From Acidobacteriota bacterium (GTDB taxonomy: Bacteria > Acidobacteriota > Terriglobia > Terriglobales > Acidobacteriaceae): 64,000 nucleotides of DNA. The translations under genes and the position numbers were made by a program. The stretch covers positions 29,679 through 93,678 of the forward strand of contig JABBOG010000006.1 of assembly GCA_019351975.1 (NCBI GenBank), given 5' to 3'. Of the stretch, positions 18,186 to 25,742 are shown piece after piece. The notes below the pieces were generated by a model that did not search any database, was not told the DNA's origin, and saw only the letters and a program-made list of their open reading frames with translations. Every line of letters begins with the position of its first letter. Position 1 is the first letter of the stretch.

Positions 18186-20225
18186 ATGGCAAATACACGT
18201 AAACGCTCTCTATGGGATGGCAAGATCTTTCGCCGGGCATTTCTCGACGCATTCGTGAAGTTGAATCCTCGCACGATGATGAAGAATCCGGTGATGTTTG
18301 TGGTGGAGATCGGTAGTTTCATTACAACGGTCTATGTGTTCCGGAACTTCGCTGCGCATCATCATTCACTGCGATTCGATATACAGATCACACTTTGGCT
18401 ATGGTTCACGGTGCTGTTTGCAAACTTTGCGGAGGCCATGGCGGAGGGCAGGGGCAAGGCTCAGGCGGATGCGTTGCGGCGCGCGAAGTCAGACACTGTC
18501 GCTGTGCGCGTGTTGCCGAACGGCAGCACAGAAGAGGTCTCCAGTGCGCTGCTGCGGTCGGGCGATGTGGTTCTGGTGGTTGCAGGAAATATGATTCCGG
18601 GGGATGGCGAGATCATCGAGGGTGTTGCGTCGGTGGACGAGTCAGCGATCACGGGAGAGTCTGCGCCTGTGATCCGTGAGGCTGGCGGCGACAGGTCTGC
18701 GGTGACGGGGGGCACGCGGGTTTTGTCGGATCAGATTAAAGTACGCATTACATCGAACCCTGGTGAGACGTTTCTGGATCGCATGATTGCCCTGGTCGAA
18801 GGTGCGGAGAGGCAGAAGACGCCGAATGAGATTGCGCTGAACATTCTTCTGGCAGGGCTGACGATTATATTTCTGCTGGCTGTTGTGACGTTGCAGCCGA
18901 TCGCGCTGTACTCGTCTGCGCCACAGTCTATTTTCGTGCTGATATCGCTGCTGGTTTGTCTGATACCGACGACGATTGGCGGGCTGCTTTCGGCGATAGG
19001 AATTGCGGGTATGGATCGGCTGGTGCAGCACAATGTGCTTGCGATGTCGGGACGCGCGGTTGAGGCTGCGGGGGATGTGAACACGCTGCTGCTGGATAAG
19101 ACAGGGACGATTACGTTGGGAAATCGGCAGGCTTCCGAGTTCATTCCGGCTCCGGGAATCACGAAGGAGCAACTGGCAGATGCAGCGCAGATATCGTCGT
19201 TGCCAGATGAGACTCCGGAGGGACGCTCGATCGTGGTACTTGCGAAAGAGATGTACGGCCTGCGTGGGCGTGAGCTGAGTGAGATGCAGGCTGAGTTTGT
19301 TCCCTTCAGTGCCGTGACGCGGATGTCGGGTGTGAATCTTGATGGAAGGATCATTCGCAAGGGCTCAACGGATGCGATTGCCGCGTTTTTGAAGGAGAAT
19401 GGCAGCAGTCTTCCGGAAGAGGTGCGCGCTGTAGTGGAGACCGTGGCCCGCAGTGGAGGCACGCCGCTGGTAGTGGCGGAGAACCGCCGTGCGCTGGGCG
19501 TGATTCATCTCAAAGACATTGTGAAGGGCGGGATGAAGGAACGTTTTGCGCAGTTGCGAGCGATGGGCATACGCACGATTATGATTACGGGCGACAACCC
19601 TCTGACGGCTGCGGCGATTGCGCGTGAAGCTGGTGTTGATGATTTTCTGGCCGAAGCGAAACCGAAGGACAAGATGGACCTGATTCGCAGAGAGCAGGCG
19701 GAGGGCAAGCTGGTGGCGATGACCGGCGATGGTACAAACGACGCACCGGCGCTCGCGCAGGCAGATGTAGGCGTCGCGATGAACACAGGCACGCAGGCTG
19801 CGAAGGAAGCAGGCAACATGGTTGATCTGGATTCAAATCCAACGAAGCTGATTGAGATTGTCGAGATCGGGAAACAGCTTTTAATGACGCGAGGCGCGTT
19901 GACGACGTTTTCTATTGCGAACGATGTTGCGAAGTACTTTGCGATTCTGCCGGCAATGTTTGTGGCGACCTTTCCTGTGCTGGCGGTGCTCAATATTATG
20001 CATTTGAAGACGCCGGAGTCCGCGATTCTGTCTGCTGTCATCTTCAATGCACTGATCATTGTGGGACTGATTCCGCTCGCTCTGCGTGGCGTTGGCTATA
20101 AGGCTCTGTCTGCGGAGTCCCTGCTGCGCCGCAACCTGATTATCTATGGACTGGGTGGGATCGTTGCACCGTTCATCGGAATCAAGCTCATCGACATGAT
20201 CCTCACCGCAGTACACCTGGCATAA
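18186..20225 (+). CDS. kdpB: KdpB, P-type ATPase subunit
   Basis: 679 aa; hydrolyses ATP to drive K+ import through KdpA. The phosphorylated aspartate is D304 in [13 protein letters not shown]. The actuator loop TGES (ITGESAPV), the P-domain [21 protein letters not shown] and nucleotide-domain KGS motif (IRKGSTDA) are all present. The membrane ion-path motif [25 protein letters not shown] is intact. Everything needed for activity is visible. The kdpC ATG follows after a clear AAGGAG site. Confidence 0.97.
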   Translation: MANTRKRSLWDGKIFRRAFLDAFVKLNPRTMMKNPVMFVVEIGSFITTVYVFRNFAAHHHSLRFDIQITLWLWFTVLFANFAEAMAEGRGKAQADALRRAKSDTVAVRVLPNGSTEEVSSALLRSGDVVLVVAGNMIPGDGEIIEGVASVDESAITGESAPVIREAGGDRSAVTGGTRVLSDQIKVRITSNPGETFLDRMIALVEGAERQKTPNEIALNILLAGLTIIFLLAVVTLQPIALYSSAPQSIFVLISLLVCLIPTTIGGLLSAIGIAGMDRLVQHNVLAMSGRAVEAAGDVNTLLLDKTGTITLGNRQASEFIPAPGITKEQLADAAQISSLPDETPEGRSIVVLAKEMYGLRGRELSEMQAEFVPFSAVTRMSGVNLDGRIIRKGSTDAIAAFLKENGSSLPEEVRAVVETVARSGGTPLVVAENRRALGVIHLKDIVKGGMKERFAQLRAMGIRTIMITGDNPLTAAAIAREAGVDDFLAEAKPKDKMDLIRREQAEGKLVAMTGDGTNDAPALAQADVGVAMNTGTQAAKEAGNMVDLDSNPTKLIEIVEIGKQLLMTRGALTTFSIANDVAKYFAILPAMFVATFPVLAVLNIMHLKTPESAILSAVIFNALIIVGLIPLALRGVGYKALSAESLLRRNLIIYGLGGIVAPFIGIKLIDMILTAVHLA

Positions 20226-20237
20226 AGGAGTTCAGCT

Positions 20238-20816
20238 ATGCGTCGTAACGTTATCACCGCGATTCTTTACACTGCAGTTACCACCGTTTTATTCGGGCTC
20301 ATCTACCCGCTGGTGATCACCGGGCTTGCGCAGGTTTTCTTCAAGGACCAGGCTAATGGACAGCTGATATATCAGGGTGGACAACTGGTGGGCTCACGAA
20401 TTATCGGGCAGGGCTTTACCGGGGACGATTATTTTCACTCGCGCCCGTCGGCGGCAGGCGCGGGCTATGATGCGGCGAATTCGAGTGGATCCAACTATGG
20501 CCCAACGAGCAAGAAGCTTGTGGATCGCGTGTCCAGCGATGTGGCTGCGTTCAAGCGCGATCATCCTGACAGAGATGTGCCGATCGATCTGGTTACGTCA
20601 TCGGGTTCGGGGCTTGATCCGGATATTACGCCTGCGGGGGCGGAGTTTCAGGTTGCGCGCGTGGCGCGAGGCCGTCACCTGAGCGAGGACAAGGTTCGGC
20701 AACTCGTTGCAAAGAATACACTTGGGCGTCAGTTTGGATTGTTGGGGGAGCCGCGGGTGAATGTGCTCCAGCTCAATCTTGACCTGGATCGCGTTGCGCC
20801 CGTTGCGACACGGTGA
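20238..20816 (+). CDS. kdpC: KdpC, assembly/affinity subunit
   Basis: 192 aa. An N-terminal membrane anchor (AILYTAVTTVLFGLIYPLVITG) is followed by a periplasmic domain with the family motifs GSRIIGQGFTGDDYFHSRPSAAG and SGLDPDITPAGAEFQVARVA. It completes the KdpFABC complex. It is the last gene of the operon; no kdpD follows, and a hairpin lies 86 nt downstream. Confidence 0.95.
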   Translation: MRRNVITAILYTAVTTVLFGLIYPLVITGLAQVFFKDQANGQLIYQGGQLVGSRIIGQGFTGDDYFHSRPSAAGAGYDAANSSGSNYGPTSKKLVDRVSSDVAAFKRDHPDRDVPIDLVTSSGSGLDPDITPAGAEFQVARVARGRHLSEDKVRQLVAKNTLGRQFGLLGEPRVNVLQLNLDLDRVAPVATR

Positions 20817-20901
20817 TTTAAAGGCGGAGTTAGTGGTTTTGCCGCAGGGTTTGGAGCGCTATTACGCTGCGAGAGGGTGAGCCGTGTTCTCCATAGCGAA
20901 A

Positions 20902-20931
20902 GGACCGCACACTCTATATGGTGTGCGGTCC
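20902..20931. terminator. Hairpin between kdpC and radical SAM gene
   Basis: A perfect 11-bp stem GGACCGCACAC / GTGTGCGGTCC has the loop TCTATATG. It lies between convergent genes and could end transcription from both sides. T-runs are weak. Confidence 0.65.
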
Positions 20932-20972
20932 GGATTCTCTCGGATGGGTCGCAGCGATGCGATCCACCAGCC

Positions 20973-22571
20973 TTAGTTCTTGGGCAGTACGACGAACGGC
21001 TGGTTGTCTGGTGGCATGCCTGCGTTTAGTGCGCTGCGGAGCATGGAGGACGTCGAGGGAAGGGCCCAGACGGGTGATTGAAGCTCGGGCATGGGAGCGG
21101 AGCGGAAGATTCTGCTGGTCTGCTTGACGAGCCAGCGAGCGGACTTCTTGGCCTTCTTGCGCCGCGCGCTATCGGTGGAGATACCTGTTCCGGCGTACAT
21201 CTGGCGATAGAGCTTGGAGAGCATGAAGAAGGCGATACGCGCCTTGCCGTTGGGAACGCAGGCGGAGCGCTTCCAGATGGCTACGTTGCTGTAGAACTTG
21301 TCCCAGACCTTCTGCGTGCGGTCGCTGATCTCTTCTGACGACATGGTGGGATGCGGTGTAAACATCTTGGGGCGAATGGCGGTGGGGATGAGCCAGTAGC
21401 GTGTGATGGGCACGTCGCCGACCAGGGTAGGGGCTTTGGCTTGCTCTTTTTCCCAGCGGTTGAAGTCGACGGTGCCGGGGAAGGGGGTCATCATGACGAA
21501 CTGAGCGAAGGTGACGCCGGCTTTGAGGGCCATTTCCACGGTTGCGTCGAAGGTTGCGGGGCGGTCTGTGGGAAGGCCGAAGATGAAGGAGCCGAGGACG
21601 TGAACGCCGTGTTTCTTGAATGTTTGCAACTGTTTCGCGAGAGCTTCGCCGGAGTAATTCCAGTCTTTGTAGACGGCTTTCAGGCCTTCTGGGGTGACGG
21701 CTTCGACGCCGACGAGCGCTCCTTTGATGTTTGCGCGGCGCATGGCGTCGAGATATTCGCCATCCTCGCCGGCTTCCATGGTGATCTGGGTGAAGAAGAC
21801 CATGTCTTTGGGGAGCTTGGAGAGTTCATCCATGAGCTGGAAGCGCTCGGTGCGGATGGCCATCAGCTCTTCGAGCTTGGCGGTGTTGTTCTGCTCGCGC
21901 GCGAGGCGGAGGTCGGTGAGAGTGACGGGATAGAAGTTGTCGTCGGCGAGTGCTATGAAACGGAAGCCGATACGGCGAAGGCTGATGATCTCGTCGATGA
22001 CGCTTTGGAACTTGCGTTGGCGTGGAGCCTGACCATCGGTGCGCCAGACACTGCAGAAGGAGCAGTGCTTCGGGCATCCGCGAATGGTCTGGACGGAGGC
22101 CCACATATATTTTTCGGGGGGCATGAGGTCCCAGCGCGCGGCAAGGAACTGCGTGCCTTCGATGCGGCCGCCTTCGTAGATACGTTGGAGCGAGCCAGCG
22201 ATGCAGTCGCGGACGGCTTTGCCCCAGGCGATGTCGCCGTCGCCCTTAACTACGGCATGTGCCTGGCCCTGCTCGAGGACTTCTTCGGGGAAGAGGGTTG
22301 CGTGGATGCCACCGTAGATGACGGTTGCGCCGCGCTGGCGGGCCATGCGGCCGACCTCGTAGCCACGGAGGGCGTTGCCTGTGTGGACGCTGATACCGAC
22401 GATGTCGCCGGCAGAGATCGTCTCGGGGACGATTTGTTCGAGGGATTCATCGACGAGGATGGGGTCGCCGACGACGTCCGGGGTAGCTGCGGCGAGCACG
22501 AACAGCCAGCGTGGTGTGATGACGGCTGTACCGAAGGAGTTATCACTTGGGTTGACGAGATGTACTTTCAT
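20973..22571 (-). CDS. B12-binding radical SAM protein
   Basis: 532 aa. The N-terminal ~150 residues look like a cobalamin-binding Rossmann domain (GDIVGISVHTGNALRGYEV, GATVIYGGIHATLFPEE). The radical SAM core follows with the iron-sulfur motif CPKHCSFC (C-x3-C-x2-C) near residue 175 and VGVEAVTPEG in the barrel. The C-terminal ~80 residues are basic (ARRKKAKKSARW). Members methylate or rearrange unactivated carbons in lipids and antibiotics. Nothing next to it names the substrate. Acidobacteria use radical SAM enzymes for membrane-spanning iso-diabolic lipids, so a lipid role is conceivable but unproven. Confidence 0.85.
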   Translation of the reverse strand: MKVHLVNPSDNSFGTAVITPRWLFVLAAATPDVVGDPILVDESLEQIVPETISAGDIVGISVHTGNALRGYEVGRMARQRGATVIYGGIHATLFPEEVLEQGQAHAVVKGDGDIAWGKAVRDCIAGSLQRIYEGGRIEGTQFLAARWDLMPPEKYMWASVQTIRGCPKHCSFCSVWRTDGQAPRQRKFQSVIDEIISLRRIGFRFIALADDNFYPVTLTDLRLAREQNNTAKLEELMAIRTERFQLMDELSKLPKDMVFFTQITMEAGEDGEYLDAMRRANIKGALVGVEAVTPEGLKAVYKDWNYSGEALAKQLQTFKKHGVHVLGSFIFGLPTDRPATFDATVEMALKAGVTFAQFVMMTPFPGTVDFNRWEKEQAKAPTLVGDVPITRYWLIPTAIRPKMFTPHPTMSSEEISDRTQKVWDKFYSNVAIWKRSACVPNGKARIAFFMLSKLYRQMYAGTGISTDSARRKKAKKSARWLVKQTSRIFRSAPMPELQSPVWALPSTSSMLRSALNAGMPPDNQPFVVLPKN

Positions 22572-22744
22572 GGGACGACCTTTCCGCGTGCACTCGCACC
22601 ATCACGGGCGCGTTTCAACCTACATAGATGCCGTTAGACCGAGACAGGCCCGCATCGCGATTTCTCGCAAGGTAACGTCACTCATCATACATACCGAAGG
22701 AAGGCTCTGGCCGATATGGGTCGCATCACGGTATGAACTTTCAG

Positions 22745-23308
22745 TCATTTGGACGCAGCTTGGAGACGTTTGTTCATGTGAACGATAATCAGGCCTTCGC
22801 TGTTGGGCAGGGCAATGGTGCTTCTGTTGCACTCGCGGTAGCCACGCAGGGTGTACAGAGGGACGCCGGTGAGGGTTGAACCCATTTCGACTGTGTGGAA
22901 GCCGGCAGCGTAGGCTTGCTGCTCGCAGTGGGCGAGGATCATGGTGCCGAGACCTCTTCGTGACCAATGCGGATGCACGTAGATGGCGCGAATCTTTGCT
23001 GCGTCATGGGCAGGATCGAGCGCGGTGAGTTGACGTCCGGGAAGATGATCGCCGCCGCATAGGGTGCTTCGGAAGCTCCAACCGCCGCAGGCTATGATGA
23101 TGCGGCCGTGGGTCTCGGCCACGAAGTAGGTTTGGTCGGCGATGAGCTGCGAGTCGAGACCGAGGGCATGGCCGAGAGCACCTTCGATCTGGGCCGGGGT
23201 GTAGTCGTTGGCTTGCAGGCCGCGCACGGAGGCTTCGATGAGGGCGTGGAGCGCGGGAATGTCGGCGGAGGTAGCTGTCCTGATGGAGATGGATTCGAGG
23301 TTTGGCAT
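22745..23308 (-). CDS. GNAT-family N-acetyltransferase
   Basis: 187 aa. It starts ISIRTATSADIPALHALIEAS, as GNAT domains do, and carries the acetyl-CoA binding loop in RAIYVHPHWSRRGLGTMIL (R-x-x-G-x-G/A) and the late ETVEMGSTLTGVPLYTLRGYRE-like segment (FHTVEMGS, GYRECN). Cytoplasmic; acceptor unknown. It lies just downstream of the quinone oxidoreductase gene in the same direction (24 nt gap), so the two may be co-transcribed. Confidence 0.85.
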   Translation of the reverse strand: MPNLESISIRTATSADIPALHALIEASVRGLQANDYTPAQIEGALGHALGLDSQLIADQTYFVAETHGRIIIACGGWSFRSTLCGGDHLPGRQLTALDPAHDAAKIRAIYVHPHWSRRGLGTMILAHCEQQAYAAGFHTVEMGSTLTGVPLYTLRGYRECNRSTIALPNSEGLIIVHMNKRLQAASK

Positions 23309-23332
23309 GGGTGTACCTCTCTTGATGAAACG

Positions 23333-24301
23333 CTATAGCGTGAGGAGAACCTTGCCTGTGGTTTTGCGTGCGGCGAGGTCGCGATGGGCCTGCTGTGCCT
23401 GATCGAGCGGGTAGCGCGCGCCGATGCGGACGTTGAGATCGCCGCTGGCGACCCAGTTGAAGATGGTGTGGGCGCGGTGCTCGAGCTCGGTGCGTGATTG
23501 GACGTAGTCTTTGAGTGTGGGACGGGTGACGTAGAGCGAACCGAGGGTGGAGAGGCGGATGAGATCGAAGGGTGGAACGGCTCCGCTGGAGGCTCCGTAG
23601 AGGGCGAGAAGGCCGCGAGGGCGCAGGCAGCGCAGTGAATCTTCGAAGGTGGTCTTGCCGACGGAGTCGTAGACGACGGGAAGTTTTTGGCCGCTGGTGA
23701 AGGAGGTGACGGCGTCCGCAAAGCTGGTCTGTGTATAGAGGATGGTGTGGTCTGCACCGGCGGTGCGGGAGAGCTGCGCCTTCTCTTGTGTGGAGACGGT
23801 GGTGAGGACTGTGGCGCCGAGATGTTTGGCGATCTGGGTGAGGAGGAGACCGACGCCGCCTGCTCCAGCATGGATGAGGACGGTGTCGCCGGAGCGGATG
23901 GGGTAGGTGTCGAAGGCGAGATAGTGGGCGGTGAGACCCTGAAGGAGAACGGCGGCAGCCTGTTCGAAGCTCATGGCGTCGGGGATTTTGAGGAGGTCGT
24001 CGGCGGGAGCGCAGGCGAATTCGGCGTAGGTTCCGCGGGTGCCGTTCCAGGCGACGCGGTCGCCGATGGCAAAGCCGGTGACGCCTGAACCCAGCGATGC
24101 GACGGTGCCGGAGGCCTCCTGACCGGGGATGAAGGGAAGTTGGGCGGGATATCGGCCTTCGCGCAGGTAGGTGTCGATGAAGTTGACGCCAGCGGCTTCG
24201 ATTTTGACGAGCACCTGGCCTGCCTGAGGCGTGGGGACGGGAAGGTCGATGGATTCGAGAACCTCGGGGCCGCCTGTGCTGCGAATCTGTATCGCTTTCA
24301 T
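23333..24301 (-). CDS. NADPH:quinone oxidoreductase (zeta-crystallin-like MDR family)
   Basis: 322 aa, zinc-free medium-chain reductase. The N-terminal GroES-like fold (VKIEAAGVNFIDTYLREG, FIPGQEASGTV) is followed by a Rossmann domain with AGAGGVGLLLTQIAKHLGA. The NFIDTY..G motif is characteristic of quinone reductases rather than alcohol dehydrogenases, and no catalytic zinc cysteines are seen. It uses NADPH to reduce quinones or enones. The start at 24301 lies 40 nt from the end of the upstream glycosyltransferase gene. Confidence 0.88.
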   Translation of the reverse strand: MKAIQIRSTGGPEVLESIDLPVPTPQAGQVLVKIEAAGVNFIDTYLREGRYPAQLPFIPGQEASGTVASLGSGVTGFAIGDRVAWNGTRGTYAEFACAPADDLLKIPDAMSFEQAAAVLLQGLTAHYLAFDTYPIRSGDTVLIHAGAGGVGLLLTQIAKHLGATVLTTVSTQEKAQLSRTAGADHTILYTQTSFADAVTSFTSGQKLPVVYDSVGKTTFEDSLRCLRPRGLLALYGASSGAVPPFDLIRLSTLGSLYVTRPTLKDYVQSRTELEHRAHTIFNWVASGDLNVRIGARYPLDQAQQAHRDLAARKTTGKVLLTL

Positions 24302-24341
24302 GGGGAGATCCTTTATAGGAGTGAGGTGAGTGAGAGCGGGA

Positions 24342-25319
24342 TCAGCGGCTCATGCTCTCTTCGGAGGGCCGGATGCGAACGAGGCGATCTACCGCGTAAG
24401 GTGTGTTCTGCGACTGGGTGAAGAAGTGGCGCACCTGGAGTTCGGCGAGCAGGCCGACGCCGATGAGTTGGATGCCAGCGAGAATAAGCACGGCGGCGAT
24501 GATGAACCAGGGAGCGTGTTCGCCTAGGACGTCATGTTCCGTGAGCAGTTTGCGCACGAGTAGCCAGACGGCGATGCCACCGCCGGAGAAGACGCCAAGG
24601 CTGCCGAGCGTGCCGAAGAAGTGCAGCGGCCGGGTCATGTACTTCAGGAGGAAGCGGATGGTGAGGAGATCAAAGAAGACGCGGAGGGTGCGCGAGATGC
24701 CGTAGTGACTCTGGCCGGCTTCACGCGCGGGGTTGGTGATGGGGATTTCGCAGATGCTGGCGCCGTACCAACTGGCGAGGGCAGGGATGAAGCGATGCAT
24801 TTCGCCGTAGAGGGGGATGTTGTGGATGACCTCGCGACGGTAGGCTTTGAAGGTGGTGCCGAAGTCGTGGATGTTGACGCCGGAGAGCTTGGCCATGATC
24901 CAGTTGGCGGCACGTGATGGGATGCGGCGGAGGACTATGTTGTCGGCACGCTGGGCGCGCCAGCCGCTGACGACGTCGTAGCCTTCTTCGAGTTTGGCGA
25001 GGAAGTTGGGGATCTCGGATGGGTCGTGCTGGAGGTCGCCGTCCATGGCGAGGATGAAGTCGCCGGAGGAGTGATCGAAGCCGGCGGCGAGGGCGGAGGT
25101 CTGGCCGAAGTTGCGGCGGAGCTTGACGACGAGGACGCGCGAATCGACAGCAGCGATCTCTTCAAGGAGGCGGTAGGTTCTGTCTCTTGAGCCGTCGTCG
25201 ACGAAGACGAGTTCGAAAGAGGCGCCGACGTGCTCCATGACGTCTTTGACGCGGTCGTAGAGCTTCGTGACGTTCTCTTCTTCGTTGTGGAACGGGACGA
25301 CGATGGAGTACTTCGGCAC
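24342..25319 (-). CDS. Family 2 glycosyltransferase, polyprenyl-phosphate type (DPM1/ArnC-like)
   Basis: 325 aa. The GT2 domain (~1-225) starts YSIVVPFHNEEENVTKLYDRV and has VFVDDGSRDRT and the metal-binding DGDLQHDPSEI. Two C-terminal membrane helices lie at ~235-300 (GVFSGGGIAVWLLV and WFIIAAVLILAGIQLIGVGL). It probably transfers a sugar from a nucleotide donor to undecaprenyl phosphate at the inner membrane, for cell-envelope glycans. The gene is first of a three-gene run with the oxidoreductase and acetyltransferase, but no functional link is evident. Confidence 0.88.
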   Translation of the reverse strand: MPKYSIVVPFHNEEENVTKLYDRVKDVMEHVGASFELVFVDDGSRDRTYRLLEEIAAVDSRVLVVKLRRNFGQTSALAAGFDHSSGDFILAMDGDLQHDPSEIPNFLAKLEEGYDVVSGWRAQRADNIVLRRIPSRAANWIMAKLSGVNIHDFGTTFKAYRREVIHNIPLYGEMHRFIPALASWYGASICEIPITNPAREAGQSHYGISRTLRVFFDLLTIRFLLKYMTRPLHFFGTLGSLGVFSGGGIAVWLLVRKLLTEHDVLGEHAPWFIIAAVLILAGIQLIGVGLLAELQVRHFFTQSQNTPYAVDRLVRIRPSEESMSR

Positions 25320-25428
25320 AGCACCGATTTTACGCGATGACGTATTTGGCCTGTTTGGACGGCAGCGCGAGAGGCTACAGAGACGGGTGTGTTTGGCAAT
25401 CTTGATCGTGATTCTGATGCATTGGGGT

Positions 25429-25546
25429 GCCCGGTAGCACAGTTGTGTAGAGCAGCGGTGTCGCGTGCGCTGCTCCGCGGTTCAGGTACACTACAAAAGT
25501 CGTCATTCACAGGGAAAACCTCCTCGAACGTCCGCACTTCTAACGC
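25429..25546 (+). pseudogene. Decayed tRNA-like fragments upstream of tRNA-Arg
   Basis: 25429-25457 matches the 5' half of the tRNA at 25555-25583 in 26 of 29 bases (GCCCGGTAGC...GAGCAGCG). 25533-25546 (CGCACTTCTAACGC) matches its anticodon arm at 25582-25595 in 13 of 14 bases, with TCT where the intact tRNA has CCT. About 75 nt of other sequence separates the two pieces, and no matching T-arm or acceptor 3' strand was found. The first piece also folds on itself (GAGCAGCG / CGCTGCTC). It looks like a broken duplicate of the neighbouring tRNA gene. Confidence 0.6.
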
Positions 25547-25553
25547 TCTACAA

Positions 25554-25630
25554 GGCCCGGTAGCTCAGTTGCATAGAGCAGCGCACTCCTAACGCGAAGG
25601 TCGCAGGTTGGACTCCTGCCCGGGCCACCA
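25554..25630 (+). tRNA. tRNA-Arg (anticodon CCT)
   Basis: A complete cloverleaf with encoded CCA. The acceptor GGCCCGG / CCGGGCC is perfect, the D-stem is GCTC / GAGC, the anticodon loop is CTCCTAA (CCT at 25588-25590, reads AGG), the variable loop is AGGTC, and the T-stem GCAGG / CCTGC is perfect. Oddities: position 19 is C (25572) and position 56 is G (25610), the reverse of the near-universal G19-C56 tertiary pair, so pairing could be kept. The anticodon stem has A31-C39 and G27-A43 mismatches. It could be a functional variant or a gene starting to decay. Confidence 0.85.
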
Positions 25631-25742
25631 TATCGATTTCCGTATCTGGCGGTGGGCGCATGCGGAGGGCGATCATTTACCTGCTAGGCTTTTTGAAGAG
25701 CTGGAATGGAAAAAGTATTTTTCGATTGTGGCAGGAGATGTC

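Noticed and set aside
25429-25630. Intron-split tRNA
   Set aside because: The 75-nt spacer is far too short for a group I intron, the first piece has no matching acceptor 3' strand, and an intact tRNA lies just downstream.
25608-25742. Upstream start for the TonB-dependent receptor
   Set aside because: It would begin inside the tRNA-Arg gene. Starts from 25728 onwards give a signal peptide and avoid the overlap.
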